The translations under genes and the position numbers were made by a program. From positions 1 through 53,730 of the forward strand of contig JAFXXK010000018.1 in assembly GCA_017542305.1 (NCBI GenBank): 53,730 bases of DNA, read 5' to 3'. This DNA comes from a bacterium. Its GTDB lineage: Bacteria > Cyanobacteriota > Vampirovibrionia > Gastranaerophilales > Gastranaerophilaceae. Below are positions 1 through 8,482 of this stretch, piece after piece. The notes beneath the pieces are model-generated. The model made no database searches, was not told where the DNA came from, and was given only the letters and a program-made list of their open reading frames with translations. Position 1 is the stretch's first letter. Each line of letters starts with the position of its first letter.

Positions 1-192
1 GTTCGACAGATTGTCCTTCATTGATGACAGAGCATTTGTTATTTTATTCTTTATGCCCTGAACTTCTTCCGGATTAACCGTTTTTTCTTCATAAGGCTTT
101 TTGTGAAGATAAAATGCACCTACAGGAGTTTTTCCCGTCTGTTGATATGCTGTTTGATTCTGTGAATTATTTGTGTTCTGCTGTGTAAACAT
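1..192 (-). CDS. Hypothetical protein, N-terminal part (runs off left edge)
   Basis: Open frame of 64 codons without a stop, reading leftwards out of the window. It begins MFTQQNTNNSQNQT, with a ribosome site (AGAAAGGA) just upstream of the ATG at 192. The start is Gln/Asn/Thr-rich and low in complexity, followed by a charged stretch (HKKPYEEKTVNPEEV). I do not recognise the family. It lies 20 bp downstream of the terminase-small-subunit-like gene on the same strand, so it is probably part of the same phage-type transcription unit; a structural or packaging role is only a guess. Confidence 0.6.
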   Translation of the reverse strand, partial: MFTQQNTNNSQNQTAYQQTGKTPVGAFYLHKKPYEEKTVNPEEVQGIKNKITNALSSMKDNLSN

Positions 193-212
193 TTTGTATT
201 TCCTTTCTGTTT

Positions 213-647
213 TTATAAATTTTCTTTTCCGAATTTTTTCATGGCAGCCAAATACGCATCCCTGATTTCAAAGAAATCTTCGCTGAGCGGCTCTTGCCTG
301 TCTTTCATGTCCGTAATATTTTTTGCAACAAAAATTGTATACGTAGGGTTGTAAAAACCCCTCATAGCCAAATCGTTGAGCATGTCTTTCTGAAGTTCAC
401 GACACTGTATATAAGCATGCTCAAATTCCGGATGCTCTTTACACCAATCTGTCAAAGTTTGAGTACACACCCCGACGGATACGGCAAATTTTTCGAATGT
501 AGGCAGCGGGTTCGCCCTCTCTACGGTTTTCGTCTTTTCACCGTTTTTATCCGTCGTTATTTCATACTTTTCCTCTGTATGTGCAATATCAAAAAATTTC
601 AACATCTGCTTACAATATGCTTTCTTGTATTTGAATTTTTTCATCAT
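213..647 (-). CDS. Phage terminase small subunit-like DNA-binding protein
   Basis: 144 aa. The central part has the layout of small terminase-like proteins: a helix-turn-helix (PTFEKFAVSVGVCTQTLTDW, about residues 48-67), then KEHPEFEHAYIQCRELQ, then YNPTYTIFVAKN and a basic/acidic end (MKDRQEP). In phages this subunit recognises viral DNA for packaging by the large terminase. The large subunit is not visible and may lie left of the window. The start could be either of two adjacent ATGs after GGGAAAGG. It sits between a zinc-ribbon protein and an unknown protein, all on the minus strand. Assignment is from motif recognition only. Confidence 0.6.
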   Translation of the reverse strand: MMKKFKYKKAYCKQMLKFFDIAHTEEKYEITTDKNGEKTKTVERANPLPTFEKFAVSVGVCTQTLTDWCKEHPEFEHAYIQCRELQKDMLNDLAMRGFYNPTYTIFVAKNITDMKDRQEPLSEDFFEIRDAYLAAMKKFGKENL

Positions 648-656
648 ACCTTTCCC

Positions 657-1049
657 TTACAGTTGATTTATATTGTATGTTTTTGTTTCGACCTCACCCA
701 AAACTTCCGCCTCATTATTGAAATTCCGCCTCAACTGAAGGTAAATCGGATTCCCGGAATAATCCTTCTTCCCGGACATTTTGAAATCTCCGTAATGATA
801 ATTTTGGTTGGATTTCGTACCATGCTTTTCCTGCTTAAGTTTTTTCAAAATTTTCTCAAAAGAACTCTCTGCATTTTTTCCGGAAAAAGTTCTTATCTGT
901 AACTTTCCCTCCGTCATACGAAAGTCTAAAAGCCTGTATTGTCCGCAATTCGGACATATTCCAAACTCTATTCTTCTGTAAAAATCCGGTTTATTTGACA
1001 ACACACGATAATAGCCGCCGCTAAACCGGCGGTTGCAACAAGCTAACAT
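657..1049 (-). CDS. Small zinc-ribbon-like hypothetical protein (phage-associated)
   Basis: 130 aa, basic. A CPNCGQYR knuckle at about residues 33-40 resembles half of a zinc ribbon; only C4-C5 (LACC) lies upstream as a possible further metal ligand. The C-terminal half is charged (KKLKQEKHGTK) without a recognisable fold. A strong ribosome site (GGGGAGGGAGG) precedes the ATG. It is followed 9 bp later by the terminase-like gene, so the two are probably co-transcribed. Function unknown; nucleic-acid binding is a reasonable guess for a basic phage protein with a Cys knuckle. Confidence 0.5.
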   Translation of the reverse strand: MLACCNRRFSGGYYRVLSNKPDFYRRIEFGICPNCGQYRLLDFRMTEGKLQIRTFSGKNAESSFEKILKKLKQEKHGTKSNQNYHYGDFKMSGKKDYSGNPIYLQLRRNFNNEAEVLGEVETKTYNINQL

Positions 1050-1349
1050 AAAATGCCTCCCTCCCCGTATTATGGAGCTTCAGACTTAAATACTGCATCG
1101 GATTTACTCTAAGCCTACCGCTTCATCGGGCTATTCTCATTATTATCACTTATTTAATTTTCCTCAACCCTTTTTGGCGTAATCATAACAAATCTTAGTG
1201 TTATTATTTGTTAAGAACCCTAAAAACCCGCTGACTGTACGAAATTTTTGAATTGTAAATTCATCCGAAATATGGGTTTTCAAATTTTAATCTTCGCGAT
1301 ATAGTTTATATGCTGGCTTTTGAAACTTAAAAAGAAACGGAAGGATTAT
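1050..1349. other. Intergenic region between divergent phage-type genes
   Basis: About 300 bp with no convincing ORF. It should hold the promoters for the leftward packaging-like genes and the rightward small membrane protein. The clearest structure is an 8-bp inverted repeat, TAACAAAT (1186-1193) and ATTTGTTA (1206-1213), separated by 12 bp. This could be an operator for the nearby HTH repressor. No strong -35/-10 pair was found. Confidence 0.35.
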
Positions 1350-1640
1350 ATGAAAAGATTTAATTTACTTATTTCTGATGCCAAAGACTTTATGGCTAAC
1401 GAGGTTAACAGGTTATTCGTTTGGGTCTTAATACTTAATATCGGACTTCTCTGCTGGCAGCATTTTGAAATTATCAGCCTCAAAAAACACCAAAAGGAAC
1501 AAATTGAAACATTAAATACAGAAATTCAGACTCTCAGAAAAAGAATCGACTACAGATATTTTAATATTACAAGAACAATGGAAGATATGTACGGAATAAA
1601 AGTTGATACCCACACCGGAGAAATTAAACATAACCTTTAA
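1350..1640 (+). CDS. Small membrane-anchored coiled-coil protein
   Basis: 96 aa from the ATG at 1350, chosen because GGAAGG lies just upstream; an earlier in-frame codon has no ribosome site. One hydrophobic segment (FVWVLILNIGLLCW, about residues 24-37) is followed by a charged heptad-like stretch (KKHQKEQIETLNTEIQTLRK), predicted as coiled coil. The topology recalls small phage or FtsB-like proteins, but no family is recognised. Its stop overlaps the stop of the convergent repressor gene by four bases, which is typical of compact phage or mobile DNA. Confidence 0.55.
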   Translation: MKRFNLLISDAKDFMANEVNRLFVWVLILNIGLLCWQHFEIISLKKHQKEQIETLNTEIQTLRKRIDYRYFNITRTMEDMYGIKVDTHTGEIKHNL

Positions 1641-2107
1641 TTACCATATAATAAATAATCTATTGTTACACTGAAATTCTGCTTAATCCTGTTTAAAATA
1701 CTTATATCCGCTTCTTTTTTACCCGTTACAACAGATATGTAATGTCTTTCCGAAATATCCAAAAGCTTCGCCATCTCTCTGTCCAATAAATTATGCTTCG
1801 CCTGCAATGCGGATAATCTCTTTCCAAAACTTTCCGATTTTTCAAATACGGTTACATCATTACGCCTCACACCCGAATTTGTATCCGGATTAAAAAACAT
1901 CTCACCCTCACCCGAATACAGCCAATATGCATTTACATTGCAGATTAAAACTAACGATTCAATGAGTTTTCCGGATGGTTTTTGCTCACCTGATTCGTAA
2001 CGCAGATATGTAGGCTGCGGAATGTTAAGTTTTTTTGCGAATGCATAACCGCTTAATCCATAAGTGTTTCTGACTTCTATTAACCTTTTTCTGAAATTAT
2101 TATTCAT
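1637..2107 (-). CDS. XRE-family regulator with two HTH domains (prophage repressor-like)
   Basis: 156 aa. The N-terminal HTH (about 5-65) has FAKKLNIPQPTYLRYESGEQ, a classical Cro/C1-type recognition helix. A second, weaker HTH-like unit (about 92-155) has MAKLLDISERHYISVVTGKK. No LexA-type peptidase domain is present, so this is not a RecA-cleaved CI. It is divergent from the LuxR-type gene at 2299, an arrangement like a lysogeny switch. Inference: repressor of the element at the left edge. Confidence 0.75.
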   Translation of the reverse strand: MNNNFRKRLIEVRNTYGLSGYAFAKKLNIPQPTYLRYESGEQKPSGKLIESLVLICNVNAYWLYSGEGEMFFNPDTNSGVRRNDVTVFEKSESFGKRLSALQAKHNLLDREMAKLLDISERHYISVVTGKKEADISILNRIKQNFSVTIDYLLYGN

Positions 2108-2298
2108 TTTGGTATTGCTTTATTATTCGTTTTCGTATACAGTATAACTACACTACTCGCGGATGAAATCTGTTAATATCTTACTGCTCTCTGCAATTGT
2201 AGCTTAAAATCAAAAAAGTGGCAAGTAGAAATTTAGCTATATTTTTTCTGCGTGAAAAACCGGATTTTATAAGGAGTGAAATTTTCATAAAGGAGATT
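2108..2298. promoter_or_regulatory. Divergent promoter/operator region of the HTH genes
   Basis: 191 bp between the repressor-like gene and the LuxR-type gene. It contains the palindromic GTATAC in the context CGTATACAGTATAAC around 2135-2148, which also reads as TATACT on the minus strand. This is a plausible -10 for the repressor overlapping its own operator. The assignment is by position and symmetry only. Confidence 0.3.
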
Positions 2299-2505
2299 AT
2301 GATGAACAAAAGAATTTTGACCAAAAGGGAGAAAGACATTCTCGCACTCAAAATCAAAGGGCTGGGGGATAAAGAAATCGCAAAAGTGCTTTCTATAAGC
2401 TACTCAACCGTCCGTACCCACTTAGACAAAGCCAGATACAAATACAACTGCCCAACCACCCTGATGCTGATATTGAGAGCTAAATCCGAACTGAGAGCAA
2501 GTTAA
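2299..2505 (+). CDS. Small LuxR/GerE-type HTH protein
   Basis: About 68 aa from the ATG at 2299 (AGGAG 5-9 bases upstream); a longer in-frame extension to 2218 has no ribosome site. Nearly the whole protein is one LuxR-type DNA-binding domain: LTKREKDILALKIKGLGDKE, then IAKVLSISYSTVRTHLDKAR. There is no receiver or ligand domain, so it resembles stand-alone phage or ICE regulators. It is followed 11 bp later by another small gene on the same strand. Target unknown. Confidence 0.7.
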   Translation: MMNKRILTKREKDILALKIKGLGDKEIAKVLSISYSTVRTHLDKARYKYNCPTTLMLILRAKSELRAS

Positions 2506-2516
2506 GGAGCCGTAAA

Positions 2517-2777
2517 ATGAAAAGAAAAACAAAAGCAATCCCGGTAAGAATACTTGCGGATATTATTGACGTTCATAAAAATACGCTGAACTCCTGGCTG
2601 TGCCACTACAGCCTGACAAAATATTTTTTCACCATTTATACAAATAAAGGCTGCGAAAACATGTTTGTAATAAATAAGGACTCCGTTAATGCATTACGAA
2701 AATATCTTTCCGTCAAAAAGAGAAAATATCTCGCATATTTTGATGCCAGAATAGACCTTATCAATAAGTATTGCTAA
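2517..2777 (+). CDS. Small basic hypothetical protein, possible HTH
   Basis: 86 aa, very basic, with AAGGAG upstream of ATG 2517. The N-terminal part (VRILADIIDVHKNTLNSWL) has the spacing of a helix-turn-helix, as in excisionase/MerR-like small regulators. The rest has no match I recognise. It is co-directional with the LuxR-type gene and ends only 2 bp from the end of convergent flgC. It is therefore the last recognisable gene of the left-edge element. Confidence 0.5.
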   Translation: MKRKTKAIPVRILADIIDVHKNTLNSWLCHYSLTKYFFTIYTNKGCENMFVINKDSVNALRKYLSVKKRKYLAYFDARIDLINKYC

Positions 2778-2779
2778 AA

Positions 2780-3223
2780 TTATCTGCCAATTTCAATTGC
2801 CTTTTGCGCCATTGATTTGCTGATGTTTACAAGAGCAAGGTTTGCTTCATAAGCTCTTTGAGCCAATATTGCATCGGCAATTTCTATTGACGGATTTACG
2901 TTTGAAGCTCTTATGTATCCGTTTGCATCAGCATCAGGATGTCCGGGTTTGTATATTTTATCCCCTAATGTCGGATCTTCTACAGTTCCGTTAAATGCAA
3001 CGCCGCCTTGCAGATACGGTAATGTTCCTATGCCGAATACGGTTTCTTTCATCTCGTTCATCAAACCGTGAAAAGATATATCCTCTGTTGCATTAAGAAT
3101 AGGAATTTTTCTGACATAATTCGGGGTGTCAACGTTCGCAATGTTTTTTGTATGAACGTCGAGCCTGTATCCGTGTACTCTTAATGCGTTACCGCCTATA
3201 TCTATTGATTCAAGTATGCCCAT
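2780..3223 (-). CDS. flgC: Flagellar basal-body rod protein FlgC
   Basis: 147 aa, full length for FlgC (about 130-150). The N-terminal rod signature NIANVDTPNYVRK (about 28-40) and the C-terminal helix YEANLALVNISKSMAQKAIE match the family. FlgC forms part of the proximal rod that crosses the periplasm. AAGGT lies before the ATG. It is the last gene of a four-gene minus-strand group with flgB and two FlgF/FlgG-type genes. fliE, which often follows flgBC, is not here; a prophage-like gene lies 2 bp away in convergent orientation. Confidence 0.93.
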   Translation of the reverse strand: MGILESIDIGGNALRVHGYRLDVHTKNIANVDTPNYVRKIPILNATEDISFHGLMNEMKETVFGIGTLPYLQGGVAFNGTVEDPTLGDKIYKPGHPDADANGYIRASNVNPSIEIADAILAQRAYEANLALVNISKSMAQKAIEIGR

Positions 3224-3243
3224 AGTTATTACCTTATTTAACC

Positions 3244-3591
3244 TTATTTACCTACATTTATTACGGTTTTCATTTCCGTAATAATGTTCGACATTCTTCT
3301 TGTTGCCATATTGTATATCAATGCGTTATTCTGGATTTCCAGCAACTCTTTATCGGGACGAATTTCTTCCTGATGATGCTCTTCAATAAGTGCCGACGGA
3401 CCCAGTTTTCGTGACAATTTGGTTTCCAACGGACTGTTTAGAGAACTCAGATAATCCGAAAAATTTACATCTTTTCTTACATATCCGGGGGTATGAATAT
3501 TCGCCAGATTATCACCCAAAGCCATCTGTCTTTGGGATACCAAATCCAACATTAATTCTACTTTACCCATACTGTTTGACGGTGTATACAT
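3244..3591 (-). CDS. flgB: Flagellar basal-body rod protein FlgB
   Basis: 115 aa, slightly short but normal for FlgB. The motif NLANIHTPGYVRK (about 28-40) is the conserved rod-protein signature, and the C-terminal region (NALIYNMATRRMSNIITEMKT) forms the expected amphipathic helix. FlgB builds the proximal rod with FlgC, exported by the flagellar type III apparatus. GAGAGG precedes the ATG by about 8 bases. It lies 20 bp upstream of flgC, and the pair is almost certainly co-transcribed. Confidence 0.92.
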   Translation of the reverse strand: MYTPSNSMGKVELMLDLVSQRQMALGDNLANIHTPGYVRKDVNFSDYLSSLNSPLETKLSRKLGPSALIEEHHQEEIRPDKELLEIQNNALIYNMATRRMSNIITEMKTVINVGK

Positions 3592-3608
3592 ATATTACTA
3601 CCTCTCAA

Positions 3609-4328
3609 TTATGATTCTCTTATGTTGATAGACTTGTTATACATATCATCTACCACCTTCATCATTTTTGTACTTGCCAGCATTGAAGCATTAAGTCTGA
3701 GCATATCCGTTACAGAGCCGAATACACTCACATTTGAATTTTCAATCTGATTTTGAACGATTCTGTCATGATCTTTAATCATTCTCGGTTCGCCCGATTC
3801 ATCTGTCGGTCTTAGCTTATTGTTGTCGCACAAATCAAGCCCTTCGGGATTATCAAATACGACAAGGGGAATTGTACCGAGTTTTTTACCCTTGTTATCA
3901 CCCTTGTTATACGCAAAAACCTCTCCGTTAGGTTTAATTTCAAATCTGTACGCAGTTGACGGGATTTTTATTCCGTTACCTACAACCCAGTTGTCGGAAG
4001 TTACGAGATAACCGCCTTTACCCTGCTTGAATGCTCCGTCACGGGTATAAGCAACTTCTCCTCTTTCATTGAATACCGGAATATATCCTGCACCGTCAAT
4101 TGCAACATCATAAGGATTACTTGTAATCTGCAATGAACCCTGCTGGTAATCCATTCTTATTTCACCGGTAAGATAGCCGTCAGCACTGAGCAATTGTTCA
4201 AACCGAACACTCTTGTATCCTTTTGTGTTCATATTTGAAAGATTATTCGCAACATAACCCAGCCTCTCCCACTGGTTAAGCGCATTGTTTGAACTCTTTC
4301 TGATAATACCCTGTAAATTGTGCATCAT
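3609..4328 (-). CDS. Flagellar hook-basal body protein, FlgF/FlgG family
   Basis: 239 aa. The N-terminal rod motif ANNLSNMNTKGYKSVRFEQL is typical of distal-rod/hook proteins, followed by the mid-domain signature YDVAIDGAGYIPV...YTRDGAFK (FlgG: DLAIdG.GFF...YTRdGsF). The C-terminal helix (VTDMLRLNASMLASTKMMK) replaces the usual RAYE-containing helix and is divergent. It probably forms the distal rod. It is 13 bp from the related gene upstream and 17 bp from flgB. I cannot decide between FlgF and FlgG. Confidence 0.85.
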   Translation of the reverse strand: MMHNLQGIIRKSSNNALNQWERLGYVANNLSNMNTKGYKSVRFEQLLSADGYLTGEIRMDYQQGSLQITSNPYDVAIDGAGYIPVFNERGEVAYTRDGAFKQGKGGYLVTSDNWVVGNGIKIPSTAYRFEIKPNGEVFAYNKGDNKGKKLGTIPLVVFDNPEGLDLCDNNKLRPTDESGEPRMIKDHDRIVQNQIENSNVSVFGSVTDMLRLNASMLASTKMMKVVDDMYNKSINIRES

Positions 4329-4341
4329 TTTAAACTATCTC

Positions 4342-5040
4342 CTATGATGTTTGTCCCAATTGACTTATAACTTTTTGCAAATTCTGATTCTGGATAAGGA
4401 ACATTTGTCTGTTTGCCTCGAAATTTCTCATTATCGGCATCATTTCCATAAATTCCTGTGCCATCGCTACATTTGAAAATTCGCAATAACCCTGTTTGAT
4501 GTTTGTTTCATCAACAAGCAGTCCCCTGGAATCGACCACTCCCAGAGTTGCAACAGGAACCAGAACTCTCTTTTTATCATCGAATACTTGTATTCTTCCG
4601 TTCGCTTCTATTTTAATCTTTTGTAAATCATCAGGTACAAACGGTAATTTTATCGGCAGCCCCGATTCCGAAAGCACTTTATCATTTTCAAGCGTCAGAA
4701 GATTTCCGTTTTTATCCAGCTTAAATCTTCCGTCACGGGTTAATTTTATTCCGTTATCCGTTCCTATCTGGAAATAACCTTTGGTAGCTATCGCCAAATC
4801 CAGCGGATTTTCGGTCATAGTAATACGCCCGACTTTATCATCGGTTGTCGTGGATACCCCATGTACCCCGATGTATTCCGTAAATGAAGATACTACGGCT
4901 TCCTGCCTCTGGTATCCAACCTTATCAAAACCGACTACATTGTTGTTATGAATATTAATCAGTTCGGTCTGAACCTGCATTGCCTTTAATGGGGTTCTTA
5001 TTCCGTCCCGAAAATATTGTATTCCGCCGTTTAACTGCAT
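4342..5040 (-). CDS. Flagellar hook-basal body protein, FlgF/FlgG family
   Basis: 232 aa, first gene of the flagellar group. PLDLAIATKGYFQIG and LTRDGRFKLDKNGNL match the FlgG/FlgF core domain, and the C-terminal helix MMPIMRNFEANRQMFLIQNQ matches the conserved rod/hook C-terminus. The N-terminal motif is altered (IHNNNVVGFDKVGYQRQ in place of ANNLAN..T.GFK), which is unusual. It likely sits in the rod next to its paralogue. No FlgE, FlgD or FlgJ gene is in the window, so the rest of the flagellar set must lie elsewhere. Confidence 0.83.
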   Translation of the reverse strand: MQLNGGIQYFRDGIRTPLKAMQVQTELINIHNNNVVGFDKVGYQRQEAVVSSFTEYIGVHGVSTTTDDKVGRITMTENPLDLAIATKGYFQIGTDNGIKLTRDGRFKLDKNGNLLTLENDKVLSESGLPIKLPFVPDDLQKIKIEANGRIQVFDDKKRVLVPVATLGVVDSRGLLVDETNIKQGYCEFSNVAMAQEFMEMMPIMRNFEANRQMFLIQNQNLQKVISQLGQTS

Positions 5041-5163
5041 AATTCTACCTCTACTTACTCACATCTTATAACGGATACTTACATGATGGGTTTAATAATT
5101 TTGAATAAAATCCTCCGTTCAGATGAGATTTCAGAACTTATTTAATGATTCTTTCAAAAAAGT

Positions 5164-5202
5164 CAACAAAAAAATTACCGGTTACTAAAAAGTAACCGGT
5201 AA
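5164..5202 (-). terminator. Rho-independent terminator of the small gene at 5223-5516
   Basis: Perfect 11-bp stem (5175-5185 with 5192-5202) and a 6-base loop. On the minus strand it is followed by a run of seven T (complement of A at 5168-5174). It ends the small unknown gene and separates it from the flagellar group. Confidence 0.8.
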
Positions 5203-5222
5203 TAAACTTTAACCTGCAAATT

Positions 5223-5516
5223 TTACATCATAACCGCCCATTGCCTGCATTGTTTTGTATATTCCCGCCATTCCGGTGTGTCGTGCAGTCGTCTGGTCAG
5301 CGTTTCTATGTAATGTTTTTCTTCTTTGCTTAGCTGTGGCATATAAGATGGCAGAGTTCCTGCCGGATTTGTCTTATTACACTCATATTCCCTTGCAAAT
5401 ACGGACCCCCAAAAATCCTGATATTCATCCAATAATCCTTCAATAGCCTTGGGCGGCTCCGGCATCTCTGCAGTCAAAGAGTTTTTCATAACATTACCAC
5501 ACTTCATTCCACACAT
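5223..5516 (-). CDS. Hypothetical protein with N-terminal Cys cluster
   Basis: 97 aa from the ATG at 5516, chosen because GAAAGG lies 8 bases upstream; a GTG nine bases further out overlaps that site. It starts MCGMKCGNVM, so two cysteines sit in a CGMKC knuckle, then an acidic/Pro-rich stretch and a Trp/Tyr-containing C-terminus (DTPEWREYTKQCRQW). It has its own terminator and is probably monocistronic. I do not recognise the family. Confidence 0.55.
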   Translation of the reverse strand: MCGMKCGNVMKNSLTAEMPEPPKAIEGLLDEYQDFWGSVFAREYECNKTNPAGTLPSYMPQLSKEEKHYIETLTRRLHDTPEWREYTKQCRQWAVMM

Positions 5517-5696
5517 AATACACACCTTTCATTTTAGCTTAATTTACGCTACCAACCACATATATATAAACAAAAAATTTTTTCTCCAAATTCACGAAAA
5601 CAATAAATCTATACAATATGTTACATTTGTAGCAAATAACAGGTATTACAACAATTATTATTTTTTTCTTAAGAATATGAAAAATTTTTATGTCCA

Positions 5697-5705
5697 TGTT
5701 AAAAT
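5697..5705 (+). promoter_or_regulatory. Extended -10 promoter element of secA
   Basis: TGT followed by TAAAAT (5700-5705) lies about 24 bases before the secA ribosome site. There is no TTGACA-like -35 at standard distance. The same TGTTAAAAT string precedes two other genes in this window (14518 and 23316), which supports it as a real promoter element. Confidence 0.45.
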
Positions 5706-5745
5706 ATCCTCATAGAAAACCGAAATTTGGAGAGGCAATTTAATA

Positions 5746-8382
5746 ATGATAAGTTTATTAATGAAGTTATTGGGAGACCCCAATGAACGTAAAATAAAGA
5801 ACATAATGGGGATAATCGACCATATTAATGCATTGGAACCACAGTTTGCAGCAATGACAGATGAGGAATTAAGAGCTAAAACAGATGAGTTTAAAGGGAT
5901 TTTGGCTCAGCGTCCGACATCCGAAGATTTTAAAACTGACAGAAAATTGGAAAAAGAAGCCCTTGATAAACTTTTACCGGAAGCTTTCGCTACCGTAAGA
6001 GAAGCCGGCAAGAGAGTTCTGAATATGCGGCATTTTGACGTACAGCTTATTGGCGGATATTTCCTGCATAACGGTCATATTGCAGAGATGAGAACCGGTG
6101 AAGGTAAAACTCTTGTTGCGACATTACCGGCATACCTGAATGCACTTACCGGCAAAGGGGTGCATGTCATTACCGTTAACGATTACCTTGCAAAACGTGA
6201 CAGCGAATGGATGGGTAAAATATATAAATTTTTAGGCTTATCGGTTGGTGTTATTCTCTCCGGCGGACGTTCTATGGAAGATTTTGCAGCTAAAAAAGCC
6301 GCCTATGATTGCGATATTACATACGGGACAAACAATGAATTCGGGTTTGATTATTTGAGAGATAACATGGCTCAAAGTAAAGATTCACTTGTCCAAAGAC
6401 CTTATAATTATGCAATCATAGATGAAGTTGACAGTATTTTAATAGACGAAGCGAGAACTCCGCTTATCATAAGCGGCAGGTTGGAAAAATCCGCAGAAAC
6501 ATATCAGATGATGGCAACCGTAGCTCCGCAATTAAAGAAAGATATTGATTACGAAGTTGACGAAAAAAATAAGAATATTATCTTGACGGAAGAAGGTATA
6601 GACAGAGCTCAGGAAATTATCGGGGTCAAAGATTTATTTGACCTAAACACTCAGTATGCACATCACTTATTGCAGGCGCTGAAAGCAAAAGAGCTTTTTG
6701 TAAAAGATACCGATTATGTTGTTCGTAATAATGAAGTAATGATTGTTGATGAATTTACGGGACGTTTGATGGAGGGCAGACGTTGGTCTGACGGATTACA
6801 TCAGGCAGTCGAAGCAAAAGAAGGCGTAAAAATTCAGGATGAAACTCAAACTTTAGCAAGCATTACTTTCCAAAACTTATTCAGACTTTATCCGAAATTA
6901 TCAGGGATGACGGGTACTGCAATGACGGAAGAAGCCGAATTCGGTAAAATTTATAACCTTGAAGTAACCGCCATTCCGACAAATAAACCTGATATAAGAA
7001 TAAATTATCCTGATGTTATTTACAAGAACGAACGTGCAAAATTTAATGCGGTAGTTCAGGATATTATTGAACAAAACAAATTGGGAAGACCCGTTCTGGT
7101 CGGTACAATAAGTATTGAAAAGTCAGAATACGTTTCATATTTATTACAGCAATTGGGCATAAAACATAACGTACTGAATGCGAAACACCACGAGAAAGAA
7201 GCTTACATAATTGCTCAGGCAGGTCGTGTGGGTGCAGTTACAATTGCTACCAATATGGCAGGTCGCGGTACCGATATTCTCTTAGGTGGTAATGCGGAAT
7301 ATTTGGCAAAAGAAAAACTTGACGAATTGGGTATTTCACCGGATGATCCGACATACGAATCCAAGAAAGCTCAACTGTTGGAAGAAGCTATTGCCATCAC
7401 GCAAAAAGAACACGCAAAAGTTGTTGAAGTCGGAGGCTTGCATGTAATAGGTACCGAACGTCATGAATCCCGCCGCATTGATAATCAGTTAAGAGGTCGT
7501 GCAGCTCGTCAGGGCGACCCTGGTTCTACAAGATTCTTCTTATCTTTGGAAGATAACTTAATGAGGATATTCGGCGGAGATAAAATTACTTCATTAATGA
7601 ATGCACTTAATGTTGATGAAAATATGGCAATCGAACATCCGCTTATCACAAGACAAATTCAATCCGCACAAAAGAAAGTGGAAACTTACCACTTTGACAT
7701 AAGAAAGAATGTCCTGGAATATGACGACGTTATGAATATCCAGCGTGAAAAGTTCTATGCTCAGAGAAGAAAAGTTTTATTCGGCAAGGATTTAAGTTCT
7801 GATGTTTATTACATGATAGAAAAAGAAACAGACCGACTTTTAAGAAGCTATATTGCACCAGAACAAAGTCCTGATGAATATGTATTTGAAGATTTACAGA
7901 CAATGATAAAAGAAATTCACTCGGTATTCCCTCCGCTGACAGGTTTTGGAATTTCCGACGTACAGGGCAAAAGATTTGATATAATATATGACAACCTGAA
8001 AAATCTTGCTATTCAGTCATATAAAGATCACGAATCAGAAGTTGTAGCTTTTTATAATGAAGTTTTATCTCAATATGAAGCAAACTTTGTTCCGCAGACA
8101 CCGTTCAGCAGTGATAACGTTGTAAGAAATCTTGAAAGAGATATTCTGCTCAGAGTTGTTGACAATAAATGGATAGACCACCTTCACAATATTGATATGC
8201 TCAGAGAAGGTATCGGACTCAGAGCATACGGACAAAAAGATCCGCTGCTCGAATACAAACGTGAAGCTTATGAATTGTTTAACAAAATGATGTACGAAAT
8301 TCAGGGTGATACTGTAAAACACCTGTTCAGAACAAAATTCGGTATTCAGGTTATGGATGAACCGCCTACGGATATTGCATAA
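5746..8382 (+). CDS. secA: Protein translocase ATPase SecA
   Basis: 878 aa. SecA drives preproteins through SecYEG using ATP. Walker A is MRTGEGKTL (about 104-112), with DEVDSILIDEARTPL (about 228-242), the preprotein cross-linking region, and the second helicase lobe with ATNMAGRGTDI and RRIDNQLRGRAARQGDPGST (about 577-596). The C-terminus stops at DEPPTDIA, so the Cys-rich zinc tail seen in many SecA proteins is absent. GGAGAGG sits 10 bases before the ATG. It is monocistronic by spacing (100 bp to the next gene). Identification is secure. Confidence 0.98.
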   Translation: MISLLMKLLGDPNERKIKNIMGIIDHINALEPQFAAMTDEELRAKTDEFKGILAQRPTSEDFKTDRKLEKEALDKLLPEAFATVREAGKRVLNMRHFDVQLIGGYFLHNGHIAEMRTGEGKTLVATLPAYLNALTGKGVHVITVNDYLAKRDSEWMGKIYKFLGLSVGVILSGGRSMEDFAAKKAAYDCDITYGTNNEFGFDYLRDNMAQSKDSLVQRPYNYAIIDEVDSILIDEARTPLIISGRLEKSAETYQMMATVAPQLKKDIDYEVDEKNKNIILTEEGIDRAQEIIGVKDLFDLNTQYAHHLLQALKAKELFVKDTDYVVRNNEVMIVDEFTGRLMEGRRWSDGLHQAVEAKEGVKIQDETQTLASITFQNLFRLYPKLSGMTGTAMTEEAEFGKIYNLEVTAIPTNKPDIRINYPDVIYKNERAKFNAVVQDIIEQNKLGRPVLVGTISIEKSEYVSYLLQQLGIKHNVLNAKHHEKEAYIIAQAGRVGAVTIATNMAGRGTDILLGGNAEYLAKEKLDELGISPDDPTYESKKAQLLEEAIAITQKEHAKVVEVGGLHVIGTERHESRRIDNQLRGRAARQGDPGSTRFFLSLEDNLMRIFGGDKITSLMNALNVDENMAIEHPLITRQIQSAQKKVETYHFDIRKNVLEYDDVMNIQREKFYAQRRKVLFGKDLSSDVYYMIEKETDRLLRSYIAPEQSPDEYVFEDLQTMIKEIHSVFPPLTGFGISDVQGKRFDIIYDNLKNLAIQSYKDHESEVVAFYNEVLSQYEANFVPQTPFSSDNVVRNLERDILLRVVDNKWIDHLHNIDMLREGIGLRAYGQKDPLLEYKREAYELFNKMMYEIQGDTVKHLFRTKFGIQVMDEPPTDIA

Positions 8383-8482
8383 CAAGTATTCGTTAAAATA
8401 ATTTTGTTAATATTTGTTAATATATCATCATAAACAGTCAATTAAATATATTCACACTGCTTAAAAATTATGCAGGCAGAAT

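Noticed and set aside
294-902. 202-aa plus-strand frame over the phage-type genes
   Set aside because: Minus-strand genes have ribosome sites, HTH and Cys motifs; the plus-strand translation is hydrophobic noise.
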